A stretch of 64,000 nt of DNA. Source: a virus. The first letter of the stretch is position 1, and the number at the start of each line of letters is the position of its first letter. Location of the stretch: positions 1 through 64,000 of IMG/VR virus record IMGVR_UViG_3300021964_006878. One strand, given 5' to 3'. Positions 1-8,913 of the stretch are shown here, in pieces. The position numbers and the translations under genes are program-made. Below the pieces are notes generated by a model. It was given only the letters and a program-made list of their open reading frames with translations. It had not been told where the DNA came from and made no database searches.

Positions 1-504
1 TGGTACAGAAGTTCCATTAAAATTCAGAACACCGGATGAATAATCAAAGAACCAGGTATCATTAGAACCAGAACCAGCAGAAGATAACTGAACACCACCA
101 GAATTTGGATCTCCTTTATATACTTTGACGATATAATCTGCACCAAATGATGTATCAATCCAATTTCCAAGGATTTCAGTTGATGTATTATTATACGTTG
201 AGTATGCTATGAATGTTCTATTACCAGAAATCGTGCTATCAGCAGTCATCTGATGACCAGAAGTTCCTGCCAGGTATACCTGAACAGTAGCACCTGTTGA
301 ACCAGGTGGTGTTGTTGGAATCAGAGAACTATCTGACCATATATTTGTTGCGGGAACAACCAATGGCGATGGAATTGCTTCGCCAAATGGTGCCTTTTTG
401 GTGCCTGTGAGACTACTTTCATCTTCCGCAATACCAGTCTTGGATGCTACGTATCCAATTTTCTTTAAGAGAAAGTCTACCTTTTGTTCTTGTGATGCTG
501 CCAC
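1..504 (-). CDS. Virion or tail-fibre-like protein, 3' end outside window
   Basis: The reading frame is open from a GTG at 504 to the window edge, so 168 codons are visible and the C-terminus is missing. The start is chosen because a purine-rich AGAGAGG lies about 9 bases upstream; there is no nearer ATG. The protein starts AASQEQKVDFLLKKIGY and is rich in Gly, Ser and Thr, with no signal peptide. I recognise this N-terminal pattern as common in cyanomyovirus structural proteins, but I cannot assign a function. It lies 17 bp downstream of the next gene and probably shares its transcript. Confidence 0.75.
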   Translation of the reverse strand, partial: MAASQEQKVDFLLKKIGYVASKTGIAEDESSLTGTKKAPFGEAIPSPLVVPATNIWSDSSLIPTTPPGSTGATVQVYLAGTSGHQMTADSTISGNRTFIAYSTYNNTSTEILGNWIDTSFGADYIVKVYKGDPNSGGVQLSSAGSGSNDTWFFDYSSGVLNFNGTSVP

Positions 505-521
505 TGTTTATACCTCTCTTA

Positions 522-2396
522 TTAAGTTGCGGAGAATGACATAGCGGTGATAGAATCACCTGAGTCTAATCGCCATCGGATTAGAATTCTATTGTTGCTA
601 TCGTTTGATGATGATTCAGTTCCAAATACAGAAGTAAATGTTCCGCTAGAACCACTCATATTTCCACCAGAGGCACATCCAGGTTCTGCTGATGTTGGAA
701 TACCAGAACCACGATATGCTGTGAACATACTTGCCCAACCATTTGTTCCAGACAAGGATGAAGTCCATGCAGAGTTATCAGGTAGGCAGACCCAACATCC
801 TCCATAAGAACCAGTCACCGAAATATTGAACTGGGAGACATTTGAGCGAATCAGTTCCATCTGAAAGTATTGTGCTCCACTTCTACCGGAAGAATAATCA
901 GGACCAGCAGGAAGATACCCAGTTGAATAATTGGTTTGGTCATGTCTTAACACTGCTCCTCTCACAACCGCTTCATAGGAAGCAACTTGAGTGCTTGAGG
1001 ACCAGGCAGTATAAACCGGAGTTGGGTTGTCTCCAGTCGCTCCTGCATTGACCCTATCGGCATTACCAGACCCAGTACCGAGTGAAGTAATTAAAATGTT
1101 ATCTTCATCAATTTCATTGGTTCGGGCAGTGGTGCCCATAATATTGATATTTGTACTATAACTTATTCTTTGATTATTATGACTTCCGTAAGGAGTAGAG
1201 CAATCATATCTTGAGAAGTGATTTGATGTAAGTGTGAGGTGCAAATCTCTAACTGTATTTGTGATTACACAGTCAGTACCTGTTCCAACACCAAAGTTTC
1301 TGACTGGTGGGTTTGCTCCACCGAAGTCGGTATATGTTTTATCTCCTGGATTATTGAATCCAGATGTTTGACCGTCTGATGTTACGAATGTGTGATTACT
1401 ATACATATCACCAGTCGCATTAGTGACCGTCATTGTATAAGTGAAGTTATTTGCTGCTGCTTCTGTATAGTGAGGAACACCAGAAGAATAGTTAAGTGTT
1501 GGACTACTAGGTGCAGTGACTCCACTGAATGAAATTACTGGTGCTGAAACTGTGCTTGGATCTTCATACCAGAAAACATCTGCTGTATTATTTGACCCTT
1601 GATTGATATGTGCCTTATTATATCCGTCTGGTGATGCAGCATCAATTAATCTTGCGTCATAGACTTCATAAAATAGTGAAGTGATGCCTACATTTCTTGA
1701 AGAATCTGCTGCATCCTTATCATTTGCAATTTGCAATGCATCGTATGTTCCATTATCAGACTTGACTGCATAAAGTCCGAATGAGATATTGAGTGTTGTT
1801 GTTCCGACTCCAACTGCATTCACAAAACCGGTAACTGTTCCAGATTCACCAGGACCATATTCAGTGATGTAATTAGTCGTGACTGTGCTGTCAGTATTTC
1901 TCGTATATTGAGTTCCTGCTACCGGTGCTGCTCCTCCAGTATTATTGGTTGGTGTGAATCCTGCACAAAGTCTACCTACACCTGCTGTCCCAGTCAAAGA
2001 TAACGAAACACCATCAATATCATCTGGTTGCGGTGGAACAAGTTTTCCTAAAATATAGTTAAGTTCATCCACTGAGTCGTCAATTTTATGATTTGCTGCT
2101 GGTGTATATGCTCCTCCTCTAAAACTACCAGAGGTTGGAGTGCCGAGAGTTAAATTTCCACCTTCTCCATGAAAATTAGTTGCTGTTACAACCCCCACAT
2201 ATTGTATTGCTCCCCCACCAAATGACTCCTTCCAAGGAGTTAAAAGCGTAATGGTGGTTCCAATTCCAACTCCACCTGTATCTCTTTCTGCAAACAGGTG
2301 ACCATCAAAAAAGTTAATTGCTAATTCGCCTTTCTGTAATTCGTCGGGACGTTTCCCGGTCACAGAAGACCTCTTTAACCTAAAAGGTGTTGCCAT
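522..2396 (-). CDS. Tail-fibre/adhesin-like virion protein (624 aa)
   Basis: The N-terminus contains RLKRSSVTGKRPDELQKGEL followed by a segment with GHLFAERDTGG. This resembles the short N-terminal module of many phage tail fibres and tropism determinants, in which a basic xRxxxxGxxPxxLxxGEL motif precedes a small beta domain. The remaining ~550 residues are low-complexity Ser/Thr/Gly/Asn-rich beta-type sequence with no catalytic motif. It is probably an exposed receptor-binding or decorating protein. A strong hairpin lies just upstream at 2418-2446. No clear promoter of its own was found between that hairpin and the ATG. Confidence 0.7.
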   Translation of the reverse strand: MATPFRLKRSSVTGKRPDELQKGELAINFFDGHLFAERDTGGVGIGTTITLLTPWKESFGGGAIQYVGVVTATNFHGEGGNLTLGTPTSGSFRGGAYTPAANHKIDDSVDELNYILGKLVPPQPDDIDGVSLSLTGTAGVGRLCAGFTPTNNTGGAAPVAGTQYTRNTDSTVTTNYITEYGPGESGTVTGFVNAVGVGTTTLNISFGLYAVKSDNGTYDALQIANDKDAADSSRNVGITSLFYEVYDARLIDAASPDGYNKAHINQGSNNTADVFWYEDPSTVSAPVISFSGVTAPSSPTLNYSSGVPHYTEAAANNFTYTMTVTNATGDMYSNHTFVTSDGQTSGFNNPGDKTYTDFGGANPPVRNFGVGTGTDCVITNTVRDLHLTLTSNHFSRYDCSTPYGSHNNQRISYSTNINIMGTTARTNEIDEDNILITSLGTGSGNADRVNAGATGDNPTPVYTAWSSSTQVASYEAVVRGAVLRHDQTNYSTGYLPAGPDYSSGRSGAQYFQMELIRSNVSQFNISVTGSYGGCWVCLPDNSAWTSSLSGTNGWASMFTAYRGSGIPTSAEPGCASGGNMSGSSGTFTSVFGTESSSNDSNNRILIRWRLDSGDSITAMSFSAT

Positions 2397-2417
2397 TTAT
2401 TCTACTCGGTATATACC

Positions 2418-2446
2418 AAAAAAGGAGACTTATATAAGTCTCCTTT
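2418..2446. terminator. Bidirectional intrinsic terminator
   Basis: A near-perfect inverted repeat, AAAAGGAGACTTA facing TAAGTCTCCTTTT, has A- and T-runs on both sides. It separates the 56-residue gene at 2450-2620 from the adhesin gene that starts at 2396. The symmetry predicts termination in either direction. Confidence 0.8.
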
Positions 2447-2449
2447 TAT

Positions 2450-2620
2450 TTATCCTTCTTCTTGGTTGCCTTCCCCAACCATTGTGAGTGCTTCAATTGC
2501 ACCTTGAATTTTGAGGTATTGTTCTTTTTTTACATTGAACTGTTTTTCTAGGTCAAGTAACTCTGTTCTGAGTTCTGCTTCTTGTGAATTTAATTCTTCA
2601 AGCATCATTTCTGGATCCAT
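2450..2620 (-). CDS. Small coiled-coil protein (56 aa)
   Basis: A short ORF begins MDPEMMLEELNSQEAEL and ends GEGNQEEG. It is highly acidic and almost entirely predicted helix with heptad-like Leu spacing, so a small coiled coil is likely. The terminator immediately follows the stop codon. A late-promoter-like AATAAATA lies 25 bp upstream of the start. Similar short acidic proteins occur among cyanophage tail genes. Function unknown. Confidence 0.65.
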   Translation of the reverse strand: MDPEMMLEELNSQEAELRTELLDLEKQFNVKKEQYLKIQGAIEALTMVGEGNQEEG

Positions 2621-2644
2621 ATATCTTAAATAGTAATGGTAACT

Positions 2645-2652
2645 TATTTATT
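2645..2652 (-). promoter_or_regulatory. Late-promoter-like -10 (AATAAATA)
   Basis: On the minus strand the sequence reads AATAAATA, one base from the T4 late consensus TATAAATA. It is 25 bp upstream of the 56-residue gene and back to back with the plus-strand CTAAATA at 2658. Confidence 0.4.
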
Positions 2653-2657
2653 CTACA

Positions 2658-2664
2658 CTAAATA
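2658..2664 (+). promoter_or_regulatory. Late promoter CTAAATA
   Basis: An exact CTAAATA, the form of the T4-type late promoter reported for cyanomyoviruses, lies 15 bp before the ATG at 2680. It explains how the isolated plus-strand gene is transcribed. Confidence 0.7.
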
Positions 2665-2679
2665 CTAGAAAAAGTCAAA

Positions 2680-4851
2680 ATGGCATCGCAAAGAAAGATT
2701 TTCAAAAGAGTTGGTTTACGAAGAGATAAGAATTTCTCAGACCTTTCTGATTCAACACTTGCATTGAACAATTTGCTTGATACACTTGTTGATAGTGTTG
2801 ATGCGACTTTTATATCTGAAGATTTAGACGCAATTCGTAATATTTTTTCATCAGGACTAACTCAAAGTGAGTATAGGGAGTTTATTGGTAGTGCTGTAGA
2901 AGAAACTGATATTAATGGTATCAATGTTGGAGTTGTGCCTAGAATTACGTATCAGAATCGTTTAGATAAATTTCAAGTTTCTTCTGGAACTCCTAGACTT
3001 AATGGTGGTAATGGTCTTACCGCCAAATATTTTAACGCAGACCAAGTTCAAAATACCACAGATGTTTTTACTGGGATTACCACTGGAGGTTCAATTCCAA
3101 GTGATACTTTTTGGGAAGCTGGAAACTTTGAATATACAGCAAAAATCCACCCACAATCAGTAAATACTGCTGGTGGAGTTCAATGGGAAGGTTTCTTCGT
3201 TCCAGCACAAACCGGTGTTTACAGATTTACTTCAAGTGGTAGTTTAGGGTTTACTGCTGATTTTCAAACCGAAGGATATACGTCTGGTATCAACACATAT
3301 ACAGAATATTCTAGAGTTCTACTATCCAAATCAACTACTGGGACAACTGAGGGTACTACATTAGTTGTAATTCCAGCAGGAGATGTGAAAAATATTGGAA
3401 TTGGTATGACTGCATCTGGTTCTGGAATTCGTACAGGTTCTATAGTAAGTGGAATAGGAAACACTGGAATAATTACACTTGAAAACCCAGATGGAGACCC
3501 GATTACATCTATTGCTACTGGTGCTATTAATTTTACTAGAGAAGCAGGAACTTCGGTTTCAAGTAATTTTGATACCTATACATTAGAAAAGTTTGAACAA
3601 TATAGAATTAGATTTAGATTCTTCGTTCCGGTTGGAGTTCCTAGTTTAGGAGTTGATAAAGCAATGGCATTTCTTTTTCTACCTCCAGGTGCTACTAGCA
3701 GTTCATATCTACGATATAATAACTTATATTCATTAGATTATGATTTTTCAGAACCAGCAAAGGGTAGTTTTAATAAATTCCTAGACCAATCTATATTATT
3801 TGGCGGTGGTCTTATTGGTGGAACAAGTAGTAGTGGATATGTAAAAGTTAAATCAACTAAAAAAATTGATATTAAATATGTCCCCAAAACAAACTATGCG
3901 GGAATCTTAAGAAAAACTTTCACAGCAAGTTGGAGTACAGGATCTAAAGTTATATCATTGAGTGATACTACAAATATTGAAATTGGAAATTATCTTTTTG
4001 CATCGGGATTAACATCAAATGTAAATATACCGGTTCGTGTGATTGACATTGTAATCAATGATTTTATTATTATTGACACTGCAACAACTGGTAGTGGTTC
4101 AAATGCTACTATTAATGCTATCAATCATCGTGGTTTTGTTAAAAGAGTTACAGCAAGTTCTAGTGCTGGAACAGTTACTATTAGTAATGGAAATACCAAT
4201 GACCTTAAAAGTAAACAACTTGCAATATGGGATGGGGTTTCACAATATACTGGAATTACTACTAATGGTTCTTCCAATCAAGTAACTCTTTCCCCATCTT
4301 CGGGATTTGGTACTAGAGCACTTTACTTTTATGAATCTAGAGGTCTGATTGATAAAGCATTAAATTCTTTCTGTGTTCCTACTCAGACGCAATGTATATT
4401 AGTAACTACCGCAGCAACAGCAGGTGATACAACACTAACAGTTGAAAGTGTTGCAGGAGCAATCGCACAAGGTTGGGTGATTCAAGGATTCCCATTTGCA
4501 TCAGGAACAACAATTTCTTCAATTGTAGGCAATACAATTACTCTAAGCACAGGAATTACTAAAAACATTAATCCTGGTTCTAATTTTACTGTTACAAATT
4601 CTGGAGGTGATAGATCACTATGCTGTCCTCCAACAGATACATCACCACCATTTAACCCAACTGAAGAAGGATTAGAAACAACCACATCATCACCAAACCT
4701 TGAAATTGTTGGTGGTAATGTTAAATTTGATGCACTTAATGCAACTATAAATCCATCTAAAATATCATTATACTCTTCTACAGACAAATCTAATAATAGA
4801 TTGCAACTAAAAGGTGGTGACGGAATCACATACAATATCTTATGTGTCTAA
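2680..4851 (+). CDS. PA14-like virion adhesin (723 aa)
   Basis: This is the only plus-strand gene in the first 37 kb. Residues ~1-90 begin with MASQRKIFKRVGLRRDKNF, a basic N-terminal pattern similar to the neighbouring protein MAVKQNQGFRRDLNF. Residues ~110-330 contain GLTAKYF, then GVQWEGFFVPAQTGVYRFT, and later YRIRFRFFVP. This is the layout of a PA14-type beta-barrel carbohydrate-binding domain, apparently split by a Gly/Thr-rich insertion. The C-terminal half is Ser/Thr/Gly-rich beta repeats, ending with a Cys-Cys pair (SLCCPP). It has its own late promoter and a terminator after the stop. It is probably a cell-surface-binding virion component; the PA14 assignment is from pattern only. 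Confidence 0.65.
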   Translation: MASQRKIFKRVGLRRDKNFSDLSDSTLALNNLLDTLVDSVDATFISEDLDAIRNIFSSGLTQSEYREFIGSAVEETDINGINVGVVPRITYQNRLDKFQVSSGTPRLNGGNGLTAKYFNADQVQNTTDVFTGITTGGSIPSDTFWEAGNFEYTAKIHPQSVNTAGGVQWEGFFVPAQTGVYRFTSSGSLGFTADFQTEGYTSGINTYTEYSRVLLSKSTTGTTEGTTLVVIPAGDVKNIGIGMTASGSGIRTGSIVSGIGNTGIITLENPDGDPITSIATGAINFTREAGTSVSSNFDTYTLEKFEQYRIRFRFFVPVGVPSLGVDKAMAFLFLPPGATSSSYLRYNNLYSLDYDFSEPAKGSFNKFLDQSILFGGGLIGGTSSSGYVKVKSTKKIDIKYVPKTNYAGILRKTFTASWSTGSKVISLSDTTNIEIGNYLFASGLTSNVNIPVRVIDIVINDFIIIDTATTGSGSNATINAINHRGFVKRVTASSSAGTVTISNGNTNDLKSKQLAIWDGVSQYTGITTNGSSNQVTLSPSSGFGTRALYFYESRGLIDKALNSFCVPTQTQCILVTTAATAGDTTLTVESVAGAIAQGWVIQGFPFASGTTISSIVGNTITLSTGITKNINPGSNFTVTNSGGDRSLCCPPTDTSPPFNPTEEGLETTTSSPNLEIVGGNVKFDALNATINPSKISLYSSTDKSNNRLQLKGGDGITYNILCV

Positions 4852-4856
4852 ATTCT

Positions 4857-4907
4857 AAAAAAGGTCTGGAGTGAATTTTTGCCCAGACTTTTTTTTCGAC
4901 CTTTTTT
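4857..4907. terminator. Bidirectional terminator, copy 1 of a 51-bp repeat
   Basis: An outer stem AAAAAAGGTC/GACCTTTTTT encloses an inner TCTGG...CCAGA stem. It lies between the convergent stops at 4851 and 4930, so it can terminate both. It matches the element at 23752-23802 in 47 of 51 positions. Confidence 0.8.
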
Positions 4908-4929
4908 TGAATTAAAAAGGCATTTTGGT

Positions 4930-6135
4930 TCAGGGAGTCATTAACAGGTAGTATGTCTCTCCATTGATTGTGACTGGAACTTTATGAGTGAAAGATTCTA
5001 TATCTACTTCTGAGCCTGCTATTTGACTCGTCCCTGTAATTGTAATATCACTTGCAAATAAAAGTTCTCCTACCGTAACTTCTTCACTATCAGTTTTTAA
5101 ATTAGTTCCATCAATTGTCCATGGATTATTATCGGTTGAAAATGCACGAGTCTCTCCGATAAAAATACCTGGAGATTGTGCATCATCAAGTGCTGAACTA
5201 GTAGTATTAAATTGACCGGGATCAAATAAATTAACAGTTCCTTCAAATTTTATTTCATCATCTGTGGTTGTATTGTCTGTACCTTTATATTTTTTAGTAA
5301 TAAAATAACCAGCATTCTCAACATTTGCTTGAGTAGATTCAAATACATCATTAATTGAACCACTTAAGTAACTGCCAAATTCCTCATTGTCTTGGATATC
5401 TGGTCTTGTAAAATTAATTAAATTCTGTTGATGGACAAGTTCTTTTCTAATAAAATCAAATTGTGATGGAGTTGATGTTATATTAATCGTGCTTATGCCA
5501 GCAGTGCTGCTATTAAATGATAACTTAAATTTGGTTTCAGAATCAGAATTGCATATGAAATATTCAGTGCCAGGACTTAGAGTTGTTGAACCTACACTTA
5601 CAGATTCACTTACAGTAACAACATCATCTTTTGTATATACAAACTGGGTTCCTGATTTAAATGTTATCTTTGCATTGGTCAAATCACTTGAAGGTGCAGC
5701 ACTATTAAAGAGCACATTATCTACTTTATATGTAAAGAATGTTCCTCCTGCTCCTATGGTTTGTGTAGTAAACTGACCATTGAAAATTGTTGATGCTGTT
5801 CCTGCTGTAGTTACATTTTCAAGTATAACAAGTTCCCCACGATATGTATTATAAGGAACTGTTGTTGTTACAGTGACTAAACTAGAATTATCATCAAAAG
5901 GTATTGATTTAATCGAATCTATATTCAGAACTTTATCCGAATTAAAAATAAATTCATCAGTAGTTAAATTTACGGAATTGAATGCTAGATAAGAAGTATT
6001 TCTTAGATTATTTTGAATAACTCTCAGGTCACCAGCGATTCCAACCCCACCCAGATTACTTAATGACAGAACGTCATTTGTGTTTTCTTCAAAGTTTAGA
6101 TCTCTTCTAAATCCTTGGTTCTGCTTTACTGCCAT
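4930..6135 (-). CDS. Virion structural protein (401 aa)
   Basis: The N-terminus MAVKQNQGFRRDLNFEENTN, followed by LSLSNLGGVGIAGDLRV, is a form seen on several cyanophage structural proteins. The rest is Thr/Ser/Asn-rich beta sequence without a recognisable domain. It ends near a convergent terminator and follows the leucine-rich-repeat gene by 6 bp, so the two are co-transcribed. It is probably a tail fibre or decoration subunit; no catalytic residues can be picked out. Confidence 0.6.
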   Translation of the reverse strand: MAVKQNQGFRRDLNFEENTNDVLSLSNLGGVGIAGDLRVIQNNLRNTSYLAFNSVNLTTDEFIFNSDKVLNIDSIKSIPFDDNSSLVTVTTTVPYNTYRGELVILENVTTAGTASTIFNGQFTTQTIGAGGTFFTYKVDNVLFNSAAPSSDLTNAKITFKSGTQFVYTKDDVVTVSESVSVGSTTLSPGTEYFICNSDSETKFKLSFNSSTAGISTINITSTPSQFDFIRKELVHQQNLINFTRPDIQDNEEFGSYLSGSINDVFESTQANVENAGYFITKKYKGTDNTTTDDEIKFEGTVNLFDPGQFNTTSSALDDAQSPGIFIGETRAFSTDNNPWTIDGTNLKTDSEEVTVGELLFASDITITGTSQIAGSEVDIESFTHKVPVTINGETYYLLMTP

Positions 6136-6141
6136 TGTTTT

Positions 6142-8616
6142 TTAATCGTGAGTGACGTTCCAACCTTTTGATCTCAAAATTGTGATAAATTCTAAACCAA
6201 TTTCACTAGGTGGTCCATTTCCACGAAGATTTATTGTAACTCCTCTACGATTTACGGATACCCAGTTATCGTATAAATCTTCAAGTAATTGGTCAATTGC
6301 TTGTTGTGATAAAGAATTATCAGATAAATCTATATATCTGATGTAATATAATTCCTTGAATGCTCCTGTCTTATATCCAGTAAATTGATTATTAGACATA
6401 ATCAAATAATACAATCTAGGACATTCACTAAGGTCAGGAATTGCTCCAGTAATCTGATTATTATGAACGTAAAGGTATCTTAAAGCAGGTAAGTTTTCAA
6501 ATTTACCAATTCCGGTAAACTTATTATTTTGTAAAGCTAGATAATAAAGTCTTGCAAGATTTTTATAAGTTGGAATTGCATTACTAAGTTGATTATTGTT
6601 AAATTGTACAAAATATATATTTTGATTTGCTGCTAGGTTTGGTACTGACCCAGTAAAAGCATTTTGAAACAATCTAAGGTATGTTAGATTGGGATTACCA
6701 GCAAAACTTGGAAGAGTTCCACTAGTTCTACCATAAGAACGATACCACAAATAATAAAGAGCACTAACATCTACAAAAGCATCAGGGTGAATTGCAGAAG
6801 TCAATAAATTTCCAGAATCTATATAAAGACCACTTAAATTTGTTGCAAATTGGAAAGTGTCTCTTGGGATTACAAAACTTTCATTTCCATTTGGAGCACC
6901 TCCCTTGATTCCAGTATATCGTAAGTCTAGACTTGTTAGATTGGGATTAGTAAATACTGGGAATCTGCTTCCTGATATACCACCTGCGGCATATAATCCA
7001 ATAGTTTTTAACTCACTGCATCCATCAAATCTATAATCAATACTATTTCCTCCCTCTAAATCAACTAGTTTTCCAAGACTTCTACCATATGATGCACTAA
7101 AAGATTCTAATGAATTTTTTCCCTGAGTTCCAGTAGGAAACGGTAATCCAGTTGACCCTATGTTTATAGATTTAATAACATTATTGCCCGGAGCGATTCC
7201 AAAAGTACTACTACCGAGATAATAATTACTAGCAAGGTTTAGTGTAACAAGATTTTCTAATTGATTTACATTGAATCTTGTTGTACCATCTGCAGTAAGG
7301 TCAATTGATCTAAAGTCATTTCTACGAATACTATAAGTTTCTACTGTAGACGCAACATTGGGAATAGTATTACTAGAATCTGTGGAGTCGGGATGGAAAT
7401 ATGCTCCACCACCTCTACCAACATCGAATACAGTCAACTGCTGAAATCTATCTGCAAATATATTTTGTGTAATAGAACCATAAAAAGTTCCTTCAAGATA
7501 TAACTGTTTAACTCCAGTAGGAATCTTGTCTAAGATGGTATTTGTTGTTGTTCCACTAGGTGTGGAAGTACTCTGTAATTTTCTTTCACTTTCAACTTCA
7601 CTCAAATAGAATGGATTTCTTCGTAAAAGTAATTCATTTATATTTGGTGCAACGAAATTAATATCAGGAAACTCTCTTAATGCATTATAAGAAAGTTCAA
7701 TTCTTGTTGCTGCTTGGAACTTGACTGGGGGGAGACTTCTAATATTTGCAGACGTAATACTAATTTCACGAATTCTATCGGGATTATAATAAAATTGTAT
7801 AAATCTTTCTCTAGAGATTGAAGATCTATACCTTATTGAAGATGTTGTTCCGCCTATATTTTTAAAATTTGAGTATCTGTTTGCGTTTCCTGTCTCAACA
7901 ATCTTCCAACTTGCAGGAGTATCATTAACTAAATTTGTTAATGTGATTGTTGCATTTAGATTCCTAAAGAAACCTTTGAATATAACAGGAATACCCTTCA
8001 TCGCATAAAGAGTTACTGTCTGACCACCAATGGTTGTTTGTACTTTATGAGTTGGAAATTCTGAAGGAAATTCTTTTTCCTGTGGTACAATAGAAGTCTG
8101 AAGTCTTGGTCCTGCAACAGTTGCTGTTCCGAATACTAATGAACCACCACTACGAATTCCAAGTCTTGCACCATATGATATTGGAGATGTAGATAGAACT
8201 GGACTTGCAGAAGAACTCCATGCACTAGTTCTTGAAGTTGAAATGTCTGCAATTTTAATGGTAGCACCACTACCAGTCCCATCAACATACCTATATCTAA
8301 TTGCATTACCACTCAATGAACCATTAATTTTTAAATTACCGAACAGAGAACCATCTGTTCCTGCTCTTTCTAAAAGTAAACCATTAAATTGACCCGAATC
8401 ACGATTTAATCTATCTAAAGTCTTATGGAGAGGGTCAACTAATCGTGAAAAACTAATCCAATCATTACGTGTTGCACCAGCATCACTTGAACCAAGAATT
8501 ATTTCTAGGTCTAAGGGTGGTAAATTGATATTTTGTAAAGATAAATTTTTATCCCTAACATCAGCAAAAGAACTGAGTACATTAAGACCAAATAATTTTG
8601 GATTTTTGATTGCCAT
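6142..8616 (-). CDS. Leucine-rich-repeat virion protein (824 aa)
   Basis: Residues ~1-60 include FADVRDKNLSLQNIN, a head shared with other phage structural proteins. Residues ~275-800 contain many leucine-rich repeats. The last ones are clear: YLYVHNNQITGAIPDLSEC, then YLIMSNNQFTGYKTGAFKE, then YIDLSDNSLS. The LxxLxLxxNxxxGxIP form is the extracellular plant/bacterial LRR type. LRR solenoids bind proteins or glycans, so I infer a receptor-binding or adhesive role. Upstream is an 83-residue structural gene with 12 bp spacing. The repeats are irregular, and Ile/Tyr often replaces Leu. Confidence 0.75.
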   Translation of the reverse strand: MAIKNPKLFGLNVLSSFADVRDKNLSLQNINLPPLDLEIILGSSDAGATRNDWISFSRLVDPLHKTLDRLNRDSGQFNGLLLERAGTDGSLFGNLKINGSLSGNAIRYRYVDGTGSGATIKIADISTSRTSAWSSSASPVLSTSPISYGARLGIRSGGSLVFGTATVAGPRLQTSIVPQEKEFPSEFPTHKVQTTIGGQTVTLYAMKGIPVIFKGFFRNLNATITLTNLVNDTPASWKIVETGNANRYSNFKNIGGTTSSIRYRSSISRERFIQFYYNPDRIREISITSANIRSLPPVKFQAATRIELSYNALREFPDINFVAPNINELLLRRNPFYLSEVESERKLQSTSTPSGTTTNTILDKIPTGVKQLYLEGTFYGSITQNIFADRFQQLTVFDVGRGGGAYFHPDSTDSSNTIPNVASTVETYSIRRNDFRSIDLTADGTTRFNVNQLENLVTLNLASNYYLGSSTFGIAPGNNVIKSINIGSTGLPFPTGTQGKNSLESFSASYGRSLGKLVDLEGGNSIDYRFDGCSELKTIGLYAAGGISGSRFPVFTNPNLTSLDLRYTGIKGGAPNGNESFVIPRDTFQFATNLSGLYIDSGNLLTSAIHPDAFVDVSALYYLWYRSYGRTSGTLPSFAGNPNLTYLRLFQNAFTGSVPNLAANQNIYFVQFNNNQLSNAIPTYKNLARLYYLALQNNKFTGIGKFENLPALRYLYVHNNQITGAIPDLSECPRLYYLIMSNNQFTGYKTGAFKELYYIRYIDLSDNSLSQQAIDQLLEDLYDNWVSVNRRGVTINLRGNGPPSEIGLEFITILRSKGWNVTHD

Positions 8617-8628
8617 GTATCTTTCCTA

Positions 8629-8880
8629 TTACCAAGTAGCGAGTGCGGATCTTTTCCAAGTGTTTGTTGCAACACAGACATATAGATAACTGGCATCATA
8701 ACGAATATCACCTGCGGTGCCACTACTAGTTGCAGAGGCAGGTGCAGAACCTTCTAATGTGATTTCACCAGTAACACCACTAACATCTATACTAAAACTA
8801 CCAGACAAAGTATCAGAATCACTAATCTCCTGAATTTGTTGAGCAGATGCATTTATAATAAGTGGTCTACGGTTTGCCAT
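8629..8880 (-). CDS. Small tail-fibre-like protein (83 aa)
   Basis: The protein begins MANRRPLIINASAQQIQEI and ends with GTAGDIRYDASYLYVCVATN then TWKRSA. The motif GDIRYD..YLYVCVA...W is a typical short beta module at the C-terminus of phage fibre proteins. It sits between two large structural genes in the same orientation. It may be an accessory fibre subunit. Confidence 0.65.
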   Translation of the reverse strand: MANRRPLIINASAQQIQEISDSDTLSGSFSIDVSGVTGEITLEGSAPASATSSGTAGDIRYDASYLYVCVATNTWKRSALATW

Positions 8881-8905
8881 TGTATAACCTAGAGTTTCTT
8901 TCTTT

Positions 8906-8913
8906 TATTTATT
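8906..8913 (-). promoter_or_regulatory. Possible late promoter (AATAAATA)
   Basis: AATAAATA on the minus strand lies 25 bp upstream of the 83-residue gene and overlaps the stop of the 1,250-residue gene. It has one mismatch to TATAAATA, so this is a tentative call. Confidence 0.35.
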
